Virus record (IMG/VR): IMGVR_UViG_3300027733_001253
Coordinates: 124,001-188,000 of that record
Direction: 5' to 3' (one strand)
Length of the DNA: 64,000 nt
From: a virus
The position numbers and the translations under genes were made by a program. Positions within the stretch are counted from its first letter, which is position 1, and every line of letters begins with the position of its first letter. A model generated the notes under the pieces. It had not been told where the DNA came from. It made no database searches and saw only the letters and a program-made list of their open reading frames with translations. Shown here one piece after another: positions 34,007 through 41,875 of this stretch.

Positions 34007-34324
34007 TTACTTAGCAATGCTAATCTTAGGCTTTTTTGTTGCTGGTGCTTTTGGCTTAGCTGGTGCTTTAGCTGCTGGCTTTACAGCTGGCTTTGTTGCT
34101 TTCGGTTTAGCTACTGCTTTTGGCTTAGGTGTAGTTTCAACGACCGGCACTGCGGTAGGCTCAGGACCTAACTTCACAAGTGGTGATTCGGGAACATACG
34201 GAATCGGCGTAGTTGCAGCGGGTTCTGGTACCTTATAAGGTGCTGCACCAGGTGCAACTGCATCAATCGGGCGACTCTCGCTATATGGTCCCATACCAAA
34301 CAGACTTTTTAGAAATTTTAACAT
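34007..34324 (-). CDS. Alanine/proline/lysine-rich protein
   Basis: This 105-residue protein begins MLKFLKSLFG and then consists mainly of P, A, K and T, with AKPKAT and PAKPKAP repeats, so it is probably unstructured and strongly basic at its C-terminus. The ATG at 34324 follows AAGGAG; the longer frame from 34339 would include that site. It is similar in style to phage virion-associated or DNA-binding tails. Function is unknown. Confidence 0.55.
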   Translation of the reverse strand: MLKFLKSLFGMGPYSESRPIDAVAPGAAPYKVPEPAATTPIPYVPESPLVKLGPEPTAVPVVETTPKPKAVAKPKATKPAVKPAAKAPAKPKAPATKKPKISIAK

Positions 34325-34380
34325 AATTTTCTCCTTCATTGTATTTACTATCGGGCAATAAATTTATAATTTTTCCTATA

Positions 34381-34389
34381 GATAAATAC
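34381..34389 (+). promoter_or_regulatory. T4-type late promoter motif (GATAAATAC)
   Basis: GATAAATAC ends 6 bases before ATG 34396. No ribosome-binding site separates them. Confidence 0.5.
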
Positions 34390-34395
34390 TAAACT

Positions 34396-35925
34396 ATGCG
34401 TGAATTTATAACATTATTAGACCAACTGAACGAAAGTACAGGATTAGCAGGTCGCAAACCAGGCGACGTTTTCAAAAATGAAAACGGTGATGAAGCAATA
34501 TTTAACGATATTAAATTCTTCCCGGAAGGTGGTGGCAAATTTACACCCGAAGAATTAGATCAAGCATTAATTCAAATTGAACAACAAGTTCCAGATATTC
34601 AATGGCAAAATAGTCGTTCTGGACGTACAGGTGGGTTTGCAATAATCTCATTTGGTACTTTTGTTATTGGACAATATCTACAAGAAGTTAAGCCCTCACT
34701 TACTGATAACAAAGTATCAAACACATTCACAGTAGATGGTTCAACATATAAGTTTGGCGGTAAAGCAGCAGCAAAAGCAGATGCTGGCTTAAGTCCACAA
34801 GATTTATTAACTGACAAACTTGATTTAACTATCTCAAAGATAATGAATCAACTTGCTAGCAGTTTAGGAACAGATAGTCCATTGTATGCACTAGCACATA
34901 ATATCGCAATAGGACAACCATTACCAATATCATTTGAAGCACCTGAGGGAGTTAGCTTTTCGGCTTTTCGTGATTACTTCTGTGAGATACTACAACCAAT
35001 AGCATTGCAAAAAGGTCAATACACCGGTAATGCCGGTGAAGCTGCAAATAAGTTTTTAGGTGGAACATTTCAAAAGACATTGATTAGTTTTGATGATAGT
35101 AAAACAGCAGGACTTAGTGATAGCGTTATAACTAATAGTCAAGGTGGTAGCGTATTAGTTAGTACAAAAGGTGGCAAAGGTGCTACAGCTAGCGCAAGTA
35201 ATTTGATTGATCAGATTGATAAGATAGCAGAAACCCCGGATGGTGGAAAATTCTTAAACAAACATAAAGAAGTAGTTGATATATTACGTGAGATACAAGA
35301 TGCAGGACAAGCAGGTTCTCCATTGATGCTGGGTGTACGTTATGGTATCATTAGTCCAGACGATGTTGAAATGATCAGAGCATTTAAGAAAATAGGTCCT
35401 GTTAGTTTAGATAATCTTGGACAACTTGGACTTAGTGATAATTTAACAAAGTTAGCAGAAGAACGTAACACAGATGACCCAGATAATGTTAATTTGTATT
35501 ATCACTTGATGGCAGCAGTAGCGCATAAAGCAGCACAAGAAGTAAATGAAAAAACAAATTTTAGTAAAGCTGCTGCTGATATATTAAACAATGGTGCATT
35601 AGTACAGATGTATACCAAAGCAAGTGAAGGCAAAGGTAAATGGACACTGCAAGAATTCAATACAATTTATCCAGGTACAAGCATCAAAGGCGTTTATCTA
35701 TCAGCAGGTAAAACATATTATAGTACTGGTATAAAAGGTAATTACACATTTAAAATTGACAAAGGTTCTGGTGCGCCAAAAGATGATGAACAGACAACAA
35801 CTACACCTAGAGCCAAACGAGAAAAAAGTGCAGGCATTGATCAATTAGCAACTGCATCTAAAAATATCGTCAACCCAGTATCAAAACCCAAAGAAGTAGG
35901 TACAAGAGAAAAACGCAAACGGTAA
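34396..35925 (+). CDS. Large hypothetical protein with MRxxITLL leader
   Basis: This 509-residue protein begins MREFITLLDQLNE, a leader shared with the superoxide dismutase at 57100 and, more loosely, the genes at 55198 and 57651. The rest is soluble; a stretch GGSVLVSTKGGKGA near residues 250-265 recalls the D...xxK core of nuclease-like folds, but this is weak. The C-terminal 60 residues are low-complexity and basic. A late-type motif lies 6 bases before the ATG. A virion or injected protein is possible. Confidence 0.5.
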   Translation: MREFITLLDQLNESTGLAGRKPGDVFKNENGDEAIFNDIKFFPEGGGKFTPEELDQALIQIEQQVPDIQWQNSRSGRTGGFAIISFGTFVIGQYLQEVKPSLTDNKVSNTFTVDGSTYKFGGKAAAKADAGLSPQDLLTDKLDLTISKIMNQLASSLGTDSPLYALAHNIAIGQPLPISFEAPEGVSFSAFRDYFCEILQPIALQKGQYTGNAGEAANKFLGGTFQKTLISFDDSKTAGLSDSVITNSQGGSVLVSTKGGKGATASASNLIDQIDKIAETPDGGKFLNKHKEVVDILREIQDAGQAGSPLMLGVRYGIISPDDVEMIRAFKKIGPVSLDNLGQLGLSDNLTKLAEERNTDDPDNVNLYYHLMAAVAHKAAQEVNEKTNFSKAAADILNNGALVQMYTKASEGKGKWTLQEFNTIYPGTSIKGVYLSAGKTYYSTGIKGNYTFKIDKGSGAPKDDEQTTTTPRAKREKSAGIDQLATASKNIVNPVSKPKEVGTREKRKR

Positions 35926-35982
35926 CCAATATAGTTGCAACTAGCTAATCTTTCTGTTATACTTTTAATTTTAAGGAAGTAT

Positions 35983-36570
35983 ATGAGTTTAGTCCCAATG
36001 GTTTTAGAACAAACAAGCAAAGGTGAGCGTAGTTATGATATATACAGCCGCATGTTGCGTGACCGTGTTATTTTGCTTGAGGGCGAAGTACACGATCAAA
36101 TGGCAAATCTAGTCGTTGCCCAATTGCTTTACTTAGAAAGCGAAGGCGAGAAGGATATTAGTGTTTACATCAATAGCCCAGGTGGTAGTGTAACTGCTGG
36201 TATGGCAATCTACGATTGTATGCAATTCATTAAGCCTGATGTTATGACCATCGTCATGGGTCAAGCATGTAGTATGGGTAGTTTGCTTGCACAAGCGGGA
36301 GCAAAAGGTAAGCGTTATATGTTGCCCAACGCAAGGCATATGATTCATCAGCCCAGTGGTGGCGCACGAGGTCAAGCTACCGACATGGAAATTCAAGTCA
36401 GAGAAATTATAACTATGAAAAAATGTCTTACACAAATCTATGTTGACCACAATAGTGTTGGTAAGACATACGAGGAACTAGCTAAAGATATGGAACGAGA
36501 CTTTTTTATGAGTGCTACCGAAGCAGTAGCATACGGATTAGCTGATTCTGTACTGAAAAAGCGTCCGTAA
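35983..36570 (+). CDS. clpP: ClpP, ATP-dependent protease subunit
   Basis: The 195-residue protein is close to E. coli ClpP. The catalytic triad is intact: S97 in GQACSMGS, H122 in MIHQPSGG and D173 in MERDFFMS. N-terminal residues that gate the chamber (LVPMVLEQ) and YINSPGG are present. It forms the proteolytic chamber fed by ClpX. ATG 35983 follows AAGGAAG; an earlier in-frame start at 35935 was rejected. It overlaps the next radical SAM gene by one base. Confidence 0.96.
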   Translation: MSLVPMVLEQTSKGERSYDIYSRMLRDRVILLEGEVHDQMANLVVAQLLYLESEGEKDISVYINSPGGSVTAGMAIYDCMQFIKPDVMTIVMGQACSMGSLLAQAGAKGKRYMLPNARHMIHQPSGGARGQATDMEIQVREIITMKKCLTQIYVDHNSVGKTYEELAKDMERDFFMSATEAVAYGLADSVLKKRP

Positions 36571-37613
36571 TGTACTGTGCTAGACTTGATCACTATGCTA
36601 AACTTACACCACCTTATGTTGAGTTTGGATCAAATGCAGTGATCAGTGGGTGTTGCGTTATGAACGATATACCTTTTTTTTCTAGTTATAGCGAAATGAT
36701 AAACAGTAACTGGATGAAAAATATAAAAAATACTTTTAAAGAAAATAAATTTCCCAAAGAATGCGTTCGGTGCCAAGAAAAAGAAGAAATTAATCAAAAA
36801 AGTGATAGGATGTATTATAACGAAGATATGAAAATGCAATCTGATATTGATTATCTAACAGTAGATTTAATGTTAGATAATATTTGTAATACTGCATGTC
36901 AATTTTGTAGTCCGCATGTTAGTACTAAGATAGCATCTTTAATATCTTCTAATTATGAAATAAGAGATGCTACTCCTTATTATAATAGTAAAGTATTGCC
37001 CATTGATAGAATAACTCAACTAGACTTAACTGGTGGCGAACCAAGCAATAGCAAAAATATAAAAGAAGTATTAAAAAGTTTGCCACCAAATATAAAATCA
37101 ATTAGAGTTAATACTAATTGTACCTCATTTATGGATGAGTTAATTCCTATCGCTGAAACAGGTATCTCCATACAAATTACTATAAGTCTAGATGGAGTAG
37201 GAAAAGTTCAAGAATATATGAGATGGCCCACTAAGTGGAATATTTTTTGTGATGTATTAGAAAAATATAAAAAATTTGCAAGCAATTATGAAGCAGTTAG
37301 TATCAATTTATATACCACACTTACTGCATTGAATATTTATGATTTTGATAATATTATAAACTTTGTGAAAGAACATAATATAGGTCATAGTTTCAATAAC
37401 ATAGCTGACAAAAAAGAACTTTTGATAACTAGTGTAAATTCATTTACTTTGGCAGCTAGAGAAAAATTTACCAAAGAAGAAAATTCAACTTTGAATCATT
37501 ACTCTAACTTAATTGCTAGTGGGAATGACAATCAAACTGATTTTGATAATTTTGTCAAAAAACAAGATTCCTTAAGAAAAATCAATATAAGAGACTATAT
37601 AACTTACGGTTGA
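36570..37613 (+). CDS. Radical SAM protein, twitch-like, next to clpP
   Basis: This 347-residue protein has N-terminal cysteines (GCCVMND near residue 28, CVRC near residue 65) and the radical SAM motif CNTACQFC with CX3CX2C, plus GGEPSNS. It is shorter than the enzymes at 255 and 2585 but of the same type. The ATG overlaps the final base of clpP, so both are translated together, a pairing I cannot explain. The stop TGA is embedded in the -35 hexamer of the promoter at 37610. Confidence 0.8.
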   Translation: MYCARLDHYAKLTPPYVEFGSNAVISGCCVMNDIPFFSSYSEMINSNWMKNIKNTFKENKFPKECVRCQEKEEINQKSDRMYYNEDMKMQSDIDYLTVDLMLDNICNTACQFCSPHVSTKIASLISSNYEIRDATPYYNSKVLPIDRITQLDLTGGEPSNSKNIKEVLKSLPPNIKSIRVNTNCTSFMDELIPIAETGISIQITISLDGVGKVQEYMRWPTKWNIFCDVLEKYKKFASNYEAVSINLYTTLTALNIYDFDNIINFVKEHNIGHSFNNIADKKELLITSVNSFTLAAREKFTKEENSTLNHYSNLIASGNDNQTDFDNFVKKQDSLRKINIRDYITYG

Positions 37614-37638
37614 CAATAAATGGGTTTTGTGCTATACT
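37610..37638 (+). promoter_or_regulatory. Sigma-70 promoter, early family variant
   Basis: TTGACA at 37610-37615, 17-bp spacer, TATACT at 37633-37638. Spacer begins ATAAATGG like the other copies. The predicted start site falls on ATG 37645. Confidence 0.85.
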
Positions 37639-37644
37639 TACAAC

Positions 37645-37740
37645 ATGAAATACTTAATTGAACTACTTCAAGCGGCCATCATCACTTCGGTGATGTTTGG
37701 CCCGTTTTTCTATTACTTTGCGTTTATGATGAAACCCTAA
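37645..37740 (+). CDS. Tiny membrane protein, possibly leaderless
   Basis: A 31-residue peptide that is almost entirely hydrophobic (residues 7-28), ending MMKP. Its ATG lies 7 bases after the -10 of a near-consensus promoter, so the message would begin at or next to the start codon. It resembles phage small membrane effectors such as those affecting superinfection or lysis, but is unrecognised. Confidence 0.5.
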   Translation: MKYLIELLQAAIITSVMFGPFFYYFAFMMKP

Positions 37741-37743
37741 AGG

Positions 37744-37772
37744 TTGACAACAAATGGTTTTGGGTATATAAT
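37744..37772 (+). promoter_or_regulatory. Consensus sigma-70 promoter, early family
   Basis: TTGACA at 37744-37749, 17-bp spacer, TATAAT at 37767-37772, then the shared CTTAGACAG leader. Confidence 0.9.
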
Positions 37773-37805
37773 ACATACTTAGACAGTTAATTAAAGGACA
37801 AGAAA

Positions 37806-38078
37806 ATGCGTACAAAGACTATCATTGAAGGTTTGAAAAATTCTCAAAAATTCCGTGTGATTTTCAAGGGCGATGGCTCCGAGAACGACATTGGCATGTA
37901 CATGACAGTCCAGCAAATGACCGAAATGTTTGCTACCACTAACGCCCGCGTATTGTGCTGGGATGCGATGGAAATGCTAGCGGCTGAGCGATACTTGGCT
38001 AAAGCACACCGCAAAGCTATCCCAACTGGACTTGGCACTACTATCCGCGGTAAACAGATTCAAGTGGACCTAGTTTAA
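37806..38078 (+). CDS. Small hypothetical early protein
   Basis: This 90-residue protein has a basic C-terminus and no known domain. It is alone behind a perfect sigma-70 promoter, with AAAGGA before the ATG, so strong immediate expression after infection is expected. Confidence 0.6.
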   Translation: MRTKTIIEGLKNSQKFRVIFKGDGSENDIGMYMTVQQMTEMFATTNARVLCWDAMEMLAAERYLAKAHRKAIPTGLGTTIRGKQIQVDLV

Positions 38079-38080
38079 GG

Positions 38081-38109
38081 TTGACATTAAATGGTTTTGG
38101 GTATATAAT
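38081..38109 (+). promoter_or_regulatory. Consensus sigma-70 promoter, early family
   Basis: TTGACA at 38081-38086, 17-bp spacer, TATAAT at 38104-38109, followed by the same leader as the promoter at 37744. Confidence 0.9.
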
Positions 38110-38142
38110 ACATACTTAGACAGTTAATTAAAGGACTTGAAA

Positions 38143-38460
38143 ATGACAGATACAGAATTTGACACTAAATTTGACTACTACGAGACCGTTCGTGAGGAGT
38201 TGGGATTGAGTGCTATTTGGTCCATCTATGAGATTGACAATCTTAGCGACCGTCATCCCTACGAAGGTGTCAAATTCTTGACATACAAAGACTTCTTTGG
38301 CAAAGATATTACTGTGGAAATTAATGGTCTTACTTATGCGGCTTTGTTTGTTGCAGCAAATGCGGTGCTCAATCGGTCCAAAACACATCACAATTTTATC
38401 GAGGCTTTTGAGCAAAATACTGCTAACCCTGAAGTCCTAATGTTGCACACTGGATCTTAA
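38143..38460 (+). CDS. Small hypothetical early protein
   Basis: This 105-residue, acidic protein has no recognised motif. ATG 38143 follows AAAGGA by 7 bases; a TTG six bases earlier is possible but unlikely. The gene stands behind a dedicated strong promoter. Confidence 0.6.
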   Translation: MTDTEFDTKFDYYETVREELGLSAIWSIYEIDNLSDRHPYEGVKFLTYKDFFGKDITVEINGLTYAALFVAANAVLNRSKTHHNFIEAFEQNTANPEVLMLHTGS

Positions 38461-38463
38461 TAG

Positions 38464-38492
38464 TTGACAATAAATGGATTCGGGTATATAAT
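38464..38492 (+). promoter_or_regulatory. Consensus sigma-70 promoter, early family
   Basis: TTGACA at 38464-38469, 17-bp spacer (ATAAATGGATTCGGGTA), TATAAT at 38487-38492. The spacer differs by two bases from the other copies. Confidence 0.9.
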
Positions 38493-38525
38493 AGAGTCTT
38501 AATCAGTTAACAACAGGAGTTTCAA

Positions 38526-38993
38526 ATGGGTACACGTTCACGAATCGGTGTCATGCATGGTGAGAAACTGAAAAGCGTTTACTGTCACTGGGATGGTTAT
38601 CTGGAACACAATGGTCGTATCCTGCAGGACCACTATGATAGTGCTAAGGCAAATCATCTGGTTGCTCTTGGTTTTATCTCTAGTCTTAAAGAAGAAATCG
38701 GTGAAAAACATCCCTTCAGCGGTTGCGATGTTATCCCTAACATCTCCCATGAAAAGTATGCCGAATTGTACGGCAAGATGACTACATTCTATGGTCGTGA
38801 TCGCGGCGATAAAAATGTTGAATTCACAGTGGACCAATCGTATGCCGAATTTTTGAGCAAGGAATATGATTGCGAATACTATTACATTATGTGTGATGGT
38901 GTGTGGTATGTTGGTGTTAATCGTAGCCATGATTCAATGGTGCCTGGACAATTGTATGTATTGGCTGAGCAATTGGCTAAGGTGACTGCATAA
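38526..38993 (+). CDS. Conserved phage protein starting MGTRSRIG
   Basis: This 155-residue protein begins MGTRSRIGVMHGEKLKSVYC and contains HWDGYLEHNGRIL, a pattern common to phage and bacterial proteins of unknown function. CDVIP and a second cysteine-rich part are not a clear zinc site. It heads a chain of overlapping small genes and is preceded by a consensus promoter and AGGAG. Confidence 0.65.
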   Translation: MGTRSRIGVMHGEKLKSVYCHWDGYLEHNGRILQDHYDSAKANHLVALGFISSLKEEIGEKHPFSGCDVIPNISHEKYAELYGKMTTFYGRDRGDKNVEFTVDQSYAEFLSKEYDCEYYYIMCDGVWYVGVNRSHDSMVPGQLYVLAEQLAKVTA

Positions 38994-39142
38994 TGAAAGA
39001 ACAACTACTAGCCCTAGCTTACGAGCAGGAAGACGAGTTTGGCTCTAGTGATCGTGACGAGTTTGATTGTTTGATTGCATTGATTGAAGATGGCACCATC
39101 AACACCTTCGAGGAACTTGCCAAGTACGGAGTTGAAAAATGA
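38993..39142 (+). CDS. Small acidic hypothetical protein
   Basis: This 49-residue, acidic, helical protein starts in a TAATG overlap with the previous stop and overlaps the next start (ATGA). No family was recognised; the tight coupling supports that it is real. Confidence 0.55.
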   Translation: MKEQLLALAYEQEDEFGSSDRDEFDCLIALIEDGTINTFEELAKYGVEK

Positions 39143-39342
39143 ACAAGCGTAAAATTACCTGTCGTGCGCTACTGGACGGAGTTGTGAAAAACACCTATAC
39201 AGAAATGCGACGGGTTTATACTGACGGTCAGGGCGAGTATATAAAATCCATGGGCCGTAAGTATCGACTGGTGAATGATAGTTATGATAGTAACTATTCC
39301 ACTGTTCCGTGGACTTCACTCAACGATTTGTTTAAGGTTTAA
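39139..39342 (+). CDS. Small basic hypothetical protein
   Basis: This 67-residue basic protein is coupled by ATGA to its neighbour upstream and by TAATG to the one downstream. No domain was recognised. Confidence 0.55.
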   Translation: MNKRKITCRALLDGVVKNTYTEMRRVYTDGQGEYIKSMGRKYRLVNDSYDSNYSTVPWTSLNDLFKV

Positions 39343-39674
39343 TGATGGAAGCAGTAGTAGAAACAACAGTATGGTCGGGAGATGTTCAGCCCAATCATAA
39401 ATATTTGCTTGATGGTACCAAGGTGCTTGCATACATCAAGCAGGGTTCTACTACGCCACTCTATTTCAAAACACCACTGACTATTGACAAGCGTGGTCGT
39501 AAGTTTGTAGCACTTAACCCAAATCCCTTTAAAAAGGTTAAAGAAAAGAGTACAATTATCAAAGTGTCCGGTAGCAAGGGTCAGGTGTACTCTATTGACA
39601 CAGAAGAAAAGTCATGCACCTGCCCTGGATATACATTCCGTGGCACTTGCAAACATATAGCAGAATTAGTATGA
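39342..39674 (+). CDS. SWIM zinc-finger protein
   Basis: This 110-residue protein ends with a SWIM motif, CTCPGYTFRGTCKH, with the CxC...CxH pattern, preceded by the conserved YSIDTEEKS strand. SWIM domains bind zinc and often DNA or proteins. It lies inside a chain of overlapping early genes. The target is unknown. Confidence 0.7.
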   Translation: MMEAVVETTVWSGDVQPNHKYLLDGTKVLAYIKQGSTTPLYFKTPLTIDKRGRKFVALNPNPFKKVKEKSTIIKVSGSKGQVYSIDTEEKSCTCPGYTFRGTCKHIAELV

Positions 39675-39916
39675 TTATAATTGACATGGTTAGGCCTACC
39701 AAAAATGAAAATGTTACAAATGCATTTTATAAATTAATCGGACCAGTAACAAACCCTGAAAGTACAGTTGAGTATCATACCAATATCAAAAAATTTTTAA
39801 AGAGCAAATTTAATTACGATACAGAATTCATATTTAGTGGTGAATACCGTACTTTGACTGAAATACGAATTAATACTAATAGTGATGAGGTATGGTTTGT
39901 TTTAAAACACGGTTAA
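39671..39916 (+). CDS. Small hypothetical protein
   Basis: This 81-residue protein starts in an ATGA overlap with the SWIM gene. It alternates charged helices with beta segments and has no recognised motif. Confidence 0.5.
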   Translation: MIIIDMVRPTKNENVTNAFYKLIGPVTNPESTVEYHTNIKKFLKSKFNYDTEFIFSGEYRTLTEIRINTNSDEVWFVLKHG

Positions 39917-39921
39917 ATGTA

Positions 39922-40188
39922 ATGATTTATTACAAGATTAGAAGTAAAGACAACCCAGCGATGTTTGTAAGTGGTACTCCATATCATAATCACTATGATA
40001 ATATTGGACGAATCTTTCAAAAGATTGGAGGCTTACGATCATTCCTGACAGTTGTTATGTCAAACCAACATCAGAGTCACAAAATATCTGATTGGGAAAT
40101 CGTTGAGATGGAAATGATAGTAAAAGAAGTAAAGGGTGTTCACGAGGTTATCACCCAAAAGAAATTAATAGAATTGTTAACAAAATAA
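39922..40188 (+). CDS. Small hypothetical protein
   Basis: This 88-residue protein begins MIYYKIRSKDNPAMFVSGTP, a pattern seen in phage proteins of unknown function. The ATG at 39922 was preferred because the longer frame overlaps the preceding gene. Confidence 0.5.
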   Translation: MIYYKIRSKDNPAMFVSGTPYHNHYDNIGRIFQKIGGLRSFLTVVMSNQHQSHKISDWEIVEMEMIVKEVKGVHEVITQKKLIELLTK

Positions 40189-40190
40189 GA

Positions 40191-40219
40191 TTGACTATAA
40201 ATCAAACTTAGTGTATACT
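40191..40219 (+). promoter_or_regulatory. Sigma-70 promoter, divergent early variant
   Basis: TTGACT at 40191-40196, 17-bp spacer starting ATAAAT, TATACT at 40214-40219. It is a weaker copy of the early family. Confidence 0.75.
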
Positions 40220-40246
40220 ACTATTTTAATTACTTAGGAATAGATT

Positions 40247-40615
40247 ATGAACGGATTTGATCGCATACTAGAATTGAAACGGAATGGCGCAACATTGATT
40301 TCTCGCTTCCCAGAATACTACGGGCTAGAAATTTTTGATGTTCATAACCCGCATGATAAAAAGTACATGAGTGGGTTAATCATGGAACTAGATGAAGATG
40401 ACTATCTACTGAATTCTATGGCAGTAGATGAAACAGGTGAGCCTATGGAACTAAATATTACACACGAGGAAAATGAAAATGTTCCCGTAGGGAAAAAGGC
40501 TAGCGTTGTGGGAACATCAATAAGTCAATCAGACTTGTTAGCATTACATCAAACTGGGCCAAACACATATGATGTTTATATGAACGATAAACAAATGAAA
40601 AAAGCATTAAAATGA
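40247..40615 (+). CDS. Hypothetical protein
   Basis: This 122-residue acidic protein is unrecognised. It starts behind the promoter at 40191 with a TTAGGAA site and overlaps the phosphoesterase start by 4 bp. Confidence 0.5.
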   Translation: MNGFDRILELKRNGATLISRFPEYYGLEIFDVHNPHDKKYMSGLIMELDEDDYLLNSMAVDETGEPMELNITHEENENVPVGKKASVVGTSISQSDLLALHQTGPNTYDVYMNDKQMKKALK

Positions 40616-41454
40616 AAATAGCATTGTGCAGTGACCTGCACTTAGAGTTCCAAGATATCAACATTCAGAATACAGAGAATGCTGATGTATTGATATTGTC
40701 CGGCGATATTCTTGTCGCTGAGGACCTGCACAACCATCCTGAGGTGCATCCAATGGACCCGGTGAACATCCCTAACTTAGGTCGCAGACAAGCATCAGCA
40801 CAACGATTCCGTGACTTTATGAAACGTTGTAGTTTTCAATTCCCGCATGTTGTGGTAATTGCAGGCAATCACGAATTTTATCATGGTAATTGGAAAGCCA
40901 GTATCCAGTACCTGCGTGATGAATATAGTAAGTTTCCAAACATCTATTTCCTTGAGCAAGAACTTAAGGTCATTGATGATGTAACATTCATTGGTGCAAC
41001 ATTGTGGACTGACTGTAACAAAGGTGATCCTCTTACATTACATGCATTGGGTGATATGATGAATGACTTTAGAATCATTCGTAATGATGAACTCGGCTTT
41101 ACTAAGTTGCGTCCTGCTCACGCAATGCATCGCCATCAAAGAACAGTAGCTTATTTTAAAACAGTATTGGCTGATAGAAAAGATAACAAAGTTGTTGTTG
41201 TAGGGCATCATGCACCTACATTGAATAGCATACATGAACGCTATCGCAATGATCAATTGATGAACGGTGGATATGCTAGCGACTTGAGCGAATTTATCTT
41301 GGATCATCCACAGATTGTTCTTTGGACTCACGGTCATATGCATGATCCTAGTGACTACATGGTTGGTACGACCCGCGTGGTTTGCAATCCTCGAGGTTAT
41401 GCAGGACATGATAGTCAAGCCGATGTGTTTCAGACATTGTTTTTGGACATTTAA
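40612..41454 (+). CDS. Calcineurin-like metallophosphoesterase
   Basis: This 280-residue protein has all the family motifs: SDLHLE (D8, H10), SGDIL (D32), AGNHEF, GHHAP and HGHMHDP. It is therefore expected to be an active metal-dependent phosphoesterase; the substrate may be a nucleotide, phosphoprotein or RNA end. The degenerate protein at 33302 looks like its paralogue. It is coupled to the upstream gene by ATGA. Confidence 0.85.
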   Translation: MKIALCSDLHLEFQDINIQNTENADVLILSGDILVAEDLHNHPEVHPMDPVNIPNLGRRQASAQRFRDFMKRCSFQFPHVVVIAGNHEFYHGNWKASIQYLRDEYSKFPNIYFLEQELKVIDDVTFIGATLWTDCNKGDPLTLHALGDMMNDFRIIRNDELGFTKLRPAHAMHRHQRTVAYFKTVLADRKDNKVVVVGHHAPTLNSIHERYRNDQLMNGGYASDLSEFILDHPQIVLWTHGHMHDPSDYMVGTTRVVCNPRGYAGHDSQADVFQTLFLDI

Positions 41455-41481
41455 ATATGCAACAATATGTCCAATACTTCT

Positions 41482-41510
41482 TGTATAAGAATAGATATTA
41501 TCGTATAATT
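41482..41510 (+). promoter_or_regulatory. Putative sigma-70 promoter
   Basis: TTGTAT at 41482-41487, 17-bp spacer, TATAAT at 41505-41510, 45 bases before ATG 41556. It is not of the repeated early family. Confidence 0.5.
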
Positions 41511-41555
41511 GTAGTACATCGTAACAACGATGAATCATTTAATAAGGAAAACAAA

Positions 41556-41813
41556 ATGACTTTAACTAAACAAGCCCGTGTCTTAGAGGCACTACAAAAA
41601 GGTGAGCAACTCACCGCAAAACAAATTGCTGCACGTTTTGGCGTGAAGAACCCAACCGCTACTGTTAGCGATTTGCGTTATGCAGGTTTTGCTGTATATG
41701 CTAACAAGCACACCGACACTAAAGGTCGTACTTCTACTAAGTACCGTTTGGGTCGTCCTAGCCGTGAAGTTGTAGCTGCTGGTTACAAGGCTTTGGCTCT
41801 TGGTCTAGTCTAA
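41556..41813 (+). CDS. Winged-helix DNA-binding protein
   Basis: This 85-residue protein has a helix-turn-helix from about residue 8 to 45 (LEALQKGEQLTAKQIAARFG, then NPTATVSDLRYAG), followed by a wing and an alanine-rich helix. It is typical of small phage regulators. It has its own promoter and is followed by a terminator, so it may control early or middle genes. The target is unknown. Confidence 0.7.
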   Translation: MTLTKQARVLEALQKGEQLTAKQIAARFGVKNPTATVSDLRYAGFAVYANKHTDTKGRTSTKYRLGRPSREVVAAGYKALALGLV

Positions 41814-41831
41814 TATTGACTAGCTAGGTTC

Positions 41832-41861
41832 AACGGGCACCTCAAGCCCGTTAATTATTTT
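41832..41861 (+). terminator. Probable Rho-independent terminator
   Basis: AACGGGC at 41832-41838 pairs with GCCCGTT at 41846-41852, followed by AATTATTTTAT. The T-tract is interrupted. Confidence 0.6.
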
Positions 41862-41875
41862 ATACTAGGAGTTAC

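Noticed and set aside
35935-35983. Upstream start of clpP adding 16 residues
   Set aside because: The ribosome site AAGGAAG is right before ATG 35983, and [10 protein letters not shown] matches the normal ClpP N-terminus.
30934-36570. A phage SmpB or ClpA gene to complete the tmRNA and ClpS systems
   Set aside because: No reading frame here shows SmpB or ClpA features. Host proteins would be needed.
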